From DASZGI01 sp035938995 (GTDB lineage Bacteria; Actinomycetota; Actinomycetes; Streptomycetales; Catenulisporaceae): a stretch of DNA of 8,620 nucleotides. A program made the position numbers and the translations under genes. Below, piece after piece: positions 6,801 to 8,620 of this stretch. The notes beneath the pieces are model-generated. The model searched no databases. It worked only from the letters and a program-made list of their open reading frames with translations, and was not told the origin of the DNA. The stretch's first letter is position 1. The number at the start of each line of letters is the position of its first letter. The stretch is from contig NZ_DASZGI010000345.1 in assembly GCF_035938995.1 (NCBI RefSeq), forward strand, positions 1 through 8,620, in the 5' to 3' direction.

Positions 6801-8620
6801 GAGCGGCTGCCCGCCGACGGCCGCCGCGTCGTGCTGGTCGGCCGGGACCGCGCCGAGCTGATCCGCGAACTGGAGCTGGCGGCCCGCGACCTGCCCGTGG
6901 CCTTCGCCCGCAGCGACGAGTGGACCACCCCGGCGGGCAGCTACTTCACCAGCCGGCCGGTCGGCGGGGGCGGCAAGGTCGCCCTGGTCTACCCGGGCGC
7001 GTTCAACTCCTACCCCGGGCTCGGCCGCGACTTCTTCCGGCCCTTCCCCGGCCTGCTGACCCGGTTCGAGGCGGAGGCCGAGGACCCGGACCGCCTCTTC
7101 CGCAGCGCCCAGCTCTACCAGCGCCGGGTCAGCGTGATGGGCCGGCGCGAGTCGATGGAGCTGGAGGAAGCGCTCGGCGACGACATCCCGTTCATGCTCG
7201 CCACCGGCACCACCTTCGCGATCCTCTACACCGACCTGGTGCGCGAGTACCTCGGCATCCGCGCCCACGGCGCCTTCGGCTACAGCCTCGGCGAAAGCAG
7301 CATGCTGTTCGCCACCGGCGGCTGGCAGCGCTCCGCCCGGCGGGACGACCGGATCAGCTCCACGCCGCTGTTCAAGGACCGGCTGTGCGGCCGGCGTCTC
7401 ACGGTCCGCGAGGCCTGGGGCCTGTCCGACGAGACCCCGGACGAAGCGGTGTGGCGCTGCTACATCCTGCTCAGCGACGTGCAGCGGGTCCGCACCGCGC
7501 TCGACCGCTACGACCGGCTTTTCCTCACCCACGTCAACACCCCCATCGAGGTGGTGGTGGCCGGCGACCCGGACCAGTGCAAGGCCCTGATCGACGAGCT
7601 AGGCTGCGCGTCCGCGCGCATGCCGATCAAGTCGGTGATGCACTGCCCCGTCGTCGATCCCGAACTCGAGGGCCTGGCCGAGCTGAACGACCACCCGACC
7701 GGGTCGCCCGACGGGCTGGAGCTGTTCAGCGCCTACGACTACTCGGTCATCACCGGGCTCGATGACCAGAAGGTCACCGCGGCCCACATCGCCCAGACGC
7801 TGCGCTCCACGATCGACTTCCCGCGCCTGATCCACACCACCTACCAGCGCGGCTACCGGTACTTCATCGAGGTCGGACCGAGCTCCACCTGCTCGCGGTG
7901 GGTGCGCGAGACGCTCGCCGACTCCCCGCACGTCGCGGTGTCGGTGGACCGCCGCGGACTGCCCGCCGCCCGGTCGCTGGCCAAACTGCTCGCCCCCTTG
8001 ATCGGCAACGGCCTGCCCGTGGACCTGTCCGCGCTGCTGGGCGCGGACCGGGTCCAGGACCGGCCGCGCCGCCCGGCCTTCCCGGTCGGCGGCGGCGCCC
8101 CGATCCCGGACGGTGTCGCCGGTCGTGCGGCAGCCGTCCTCGGGTCAGGCGCAGCGGCCAGTGCTTCACCTGCTGCCGCCGCACCAGCCACCCCTGCGCC
8201 GGCCATATCGACTGCACCGATTCCCGCCAAGCCAGCCCCCGTCGCGGCTATCCCCACCGTGCCTGCCCCTGTCGCGCAGGCCGCACCCGCACCGACGCCC
8301 GCCGCTCCGCCCGCACCAGCCCCGACTCACCGTCCCGCCCCCGAAGTAGCCGTATCCCCGCCCGCAGTGCCGCCGGAGGAACGAGTCCCGATGCCACGAT
8401 CCGAAGTCCAGAAGCTCCCGGCCGCGGCCTCCGCCGAACTCGTCGCGGCCGGCCCCGAGGCCATCTCCTTCGACGGTGAGCCGGTCGGGTTCCTGCCGTG
8501 GGCCGGTGCCTCCGCCGAGGCCGCGCCCGCGTCGGCGCTGCCGGTCCCGTCCACGACCCGCGCGGTCGAGCAGTACTCAGGACGCGGGGTCCCGCCCCGG
8601 ACCCGGCGCGTGTCGGCCGC
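3858..8620 (+). CDS. pfaC: PUFA-synthase-like KS-CLF-AT megasynthase (PfaC/Pfa3 type), 3' truncated by window
   Basis: The frame is open from ATG 3858 to the window end (1587 complete codons, no stop). Domain 1 (about 1-445) is a ketosynthase with C195 in DAACSSALYAL, H330 in ECHATGT, H367 in KGNIGH and the closing GFGGTNAHVIL, so it should be active. Domain 2 (about 463-925) is a second KS fold resembling a chain length factor: SAEGAGTAEAL (671-681) stands where the Cys motif should be. H806 is kept in VEAHASGI, but the second His is replaced by D843. Domain 3 (about 935-1395) is an acyltransferase: VYPGAFNSYPGLG (1044-1056), nucleophile S1143 in GYSLGE, H1262 in MHCPVV and FIEVGPSS near the end. 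An Ala/Pro linker (about 1396-1511) and an unassigned segment follow. KS-CLF-AT matches myxobacterial Pfa3, whose next domains are DH-DH-AGPAT, and thraustochytrid subunit B, where an ER follows; what follows here is unseen. It should work with the upstream ACP-KR-DH protein to elongate and transfer acyl chains. HglC-like proteins are an alternative. Confidence 0.93.
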   Translation, partial: MGKYAIVGLSCLVPGAADTAEFWRNLHDGVDSRREGGEEVFGPARAGDADPAHRIDCTRGGFITGFEFDPTGFSLSPDLVARLDRVFHWSLHVAREALRDSGYHERPDVLSRTSLALGNYSFPTPSSARTSLPLVHEAVLDGLRRAGVPVPHGAGPLLPPGPVSVEDTRVSGSPARIVGAALGLGGPRYALDAACSSALYALKLACDHLATGQVDLALAGGVCAPDPTLIHLCFSDLQAYPQSGFSQPFDAKSEGILTGQGAGMVAVKRLEDALRDGDRIRAVIDGIGLSNDGSGRHLLVPNAAGQLRSYELAYAEAGIDPRDIDYLECHATGTPIGDSTEAESVAAYFGSRGKVPLIGSVKGNIGHLLTVAGLSSMLKVILAMEHGHIPPTTGVTVPVTAKDGSVGGNVLVREGRAWPTGSGPRRAGVSAFGFGGTNAHVILSEPSTAAEAASAPGGAAPALALDIVGLGAHFGPLDSVDAFERAGHDAASAFVPLPERRWRGLEQVLDGTLDRAGLSRGSLPEGAFVDTVGIDPIDVRIPPTDLRNYNLQHALMSKVADEALNDAGYSRKVPKGQSAPDPRRVAVVVAMEIEPSAHLHLARYDLAKFLDEAARDGKWQPTARQTDLIQAARDGVHEPIKANEVLSYIGNIMASRISSLWNFTGPSFTVSAEGAGTAEALEIARLLLVDESVEAVLVGAVDLAASPESLLARIGSGGPAAGPGLSFGEGTGGWRIGEGAGAVVVTRPDESSRTAYARLESIAVRYAKAVDGAVPEADPLPLAAAAASALDAAGVGAGDIGYVEAHASGIPAEDQAELAALASIYPAGSGSVALGSAKSVVGDALAAAAMAGLLRTVLCLHHGYLPAVPGWRRPAAEFADAFAASAFYLPDNSRPWLRASQGARRHAAVSFIGPGGAHGHLVLSAQATRGAVAELDWRRSASPILLVLAADSVDGLLAEATRHRDLLTDGADPYQLARAAAERLPADGRRVVLVGRDRAELIRELELAARDLPVAFARSDEWTTPAGSYFTSRPVGGGGKVALVYPGAFNSYPGLGRDFFRPFPGLLTRFEAEAEDPDRLFRSAQLYQRRVSVMGRRESMELEEALGDDIPFMLATGTTFAILYTDLVREYLGIRAHGAFGYSLGESSMLFATGGWQRSARRDDRISSTPLFKDRLCGRRLTVREAWGLSDETPDEAVWRCYILLSDVQRVRTALDRYDRLFLTHVNTPIEVVVAGDPDQCKALIDELGCASARMPIKSVMHCPVVDPELEGLAELNDHPTGSPDGLELFSAYDYSVITGLDDQKVTAAHIAQTLRSTIDFPRLIHTTYQRGYRYFIEVGPSSTCSRWVRETLADSPHVAVSVDRRGLPAARSLAKLLAPLIGNGLPVDLSALLGADRVQDRPRRPAFPVGGGAPIPDGVAGRAAAVLGSGAAASASPAAAAPATPAPAISTAPIPAKPAPVAAIPTVPAPVAQAAPAPTPAAPPAPAPTHRPAPEVAVSPPAVPPEERVPMPRSEVQKLPAAASAELVAAGPEAISFDGEPVGFLPWAGASAEAAPASALPVPSTTRAVEQYSGRGVPPRTRRVSA
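8043..8390 (+). other. Ala/Pro-rich interdomain linker after the AT domain
   Basis: Residues about 1396-1511 of the KS-CLF-AT protein become almost entirely Ala, Pro, Val and Ser from about 1430 (for example PAPVAAIPTVPAPVAQAA). There is no predicted fold or motif. It resembles the linkers between the ACPs in the neighbouring gene. It marks the C-terminal boundary of the AT module and implies that another folded unit follows. Confidence 0.75.
8375..8393 (+). promoter_or_regulatory. Possible internal ribosome binding site and in-frame ATG
   Basis: GGAGGA at 8375-8380 is followed 10 bases later by ATG 8391-8393. That ATG is codon 1512 of the KS-CLF-AT frame, exactly where the Ala/Pro linker ends (MPRSEVQKLP). 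This could allow separate translation of the following segment. It could equally be chance, since GGAGGA arises from ordinary Pro-Glu-Glu codons. Confidence 0.25.

Noticed and set aside
6467..7765. A 432-residue plus-strand open frame inside the KS-CLF-AT gene
   Set aside because: It is in a different frame, is Arg/Pro-rich, and overlaps the CLF and AT domains, whose motifs are intact in the main frame.

Overview
The window comes from a very GC-rich genome whose codons almost all end in G or C. This, together with alanine/proline-rich interdomain linkers, points to an actinomycete (Streptomyces or a relative); a myxobacterium cannot be ruled out from sequence alone. The window lies wholly inside a polyunsaturated-fatty-acid-synthase-like (PUFA/Pfa type) iterative polyketide synthase locus. 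It holds two large same-strand genes, both cut by the window edges. No RNA gene, mobile element or CRISPR array was seen.

Region 1 (bases 2-3784) is the C-terminal part of a PfaA-type megasynthase. It contains at least four tandem acyl carrier protein (ACP) domains, the first cut by the window edge, separated by Ala/Pro linkers. A PfaA-type ketoreductase (KR) follows, then a double-hotdog dehydratase-like (DH) domain, then a TGA stop. The KS and malonyl-transferase domains expected at the N-terminus must lie upstream. The ACP repeats are near-identical at DNA level, in a mosaic pattern that suggests gene conversion, and their codon use is clearly more A/T-ending than the rest of the gene.

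Region 2 (3785-3857) is a 73-bp intergenic gap holding a perfect 15-bp-stem hairpin and a Shine-Dalgarno-like sequence.

Region 3 (3858-8620) is one uninterrupted reading frame that runs off the window. It encodes a KS with an intact Cys-His-His triad, a chain-length-factor-like KS that has lost the active-site Cys, an acyltransferase of PfaB type, an Ala/Pro linker, and the start of a further unidentified segment. KS-CLF-AT in one chain is the arrangement known for myxobacterial Pfa3 and thraustochytrid subunit B proteins, unlike the marine gammaproteobacterial layout where the AT is a separate PfaB.

Working model: acyl chains are carried on the ACP array of the first protein. They are elongated by the KS domains, including the KS/CLF pair of the second protein, reduced by the KR and dehydrated by the DH domains. 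The AT may load or off-load chains. Enoyl reductase (PfaD), the phosphopantetheinyl transferase and any PfaC-type DH domains are not visible. The product (PUFA, another long-chain lipid or a glycolipid chain) cannot be told from this window.
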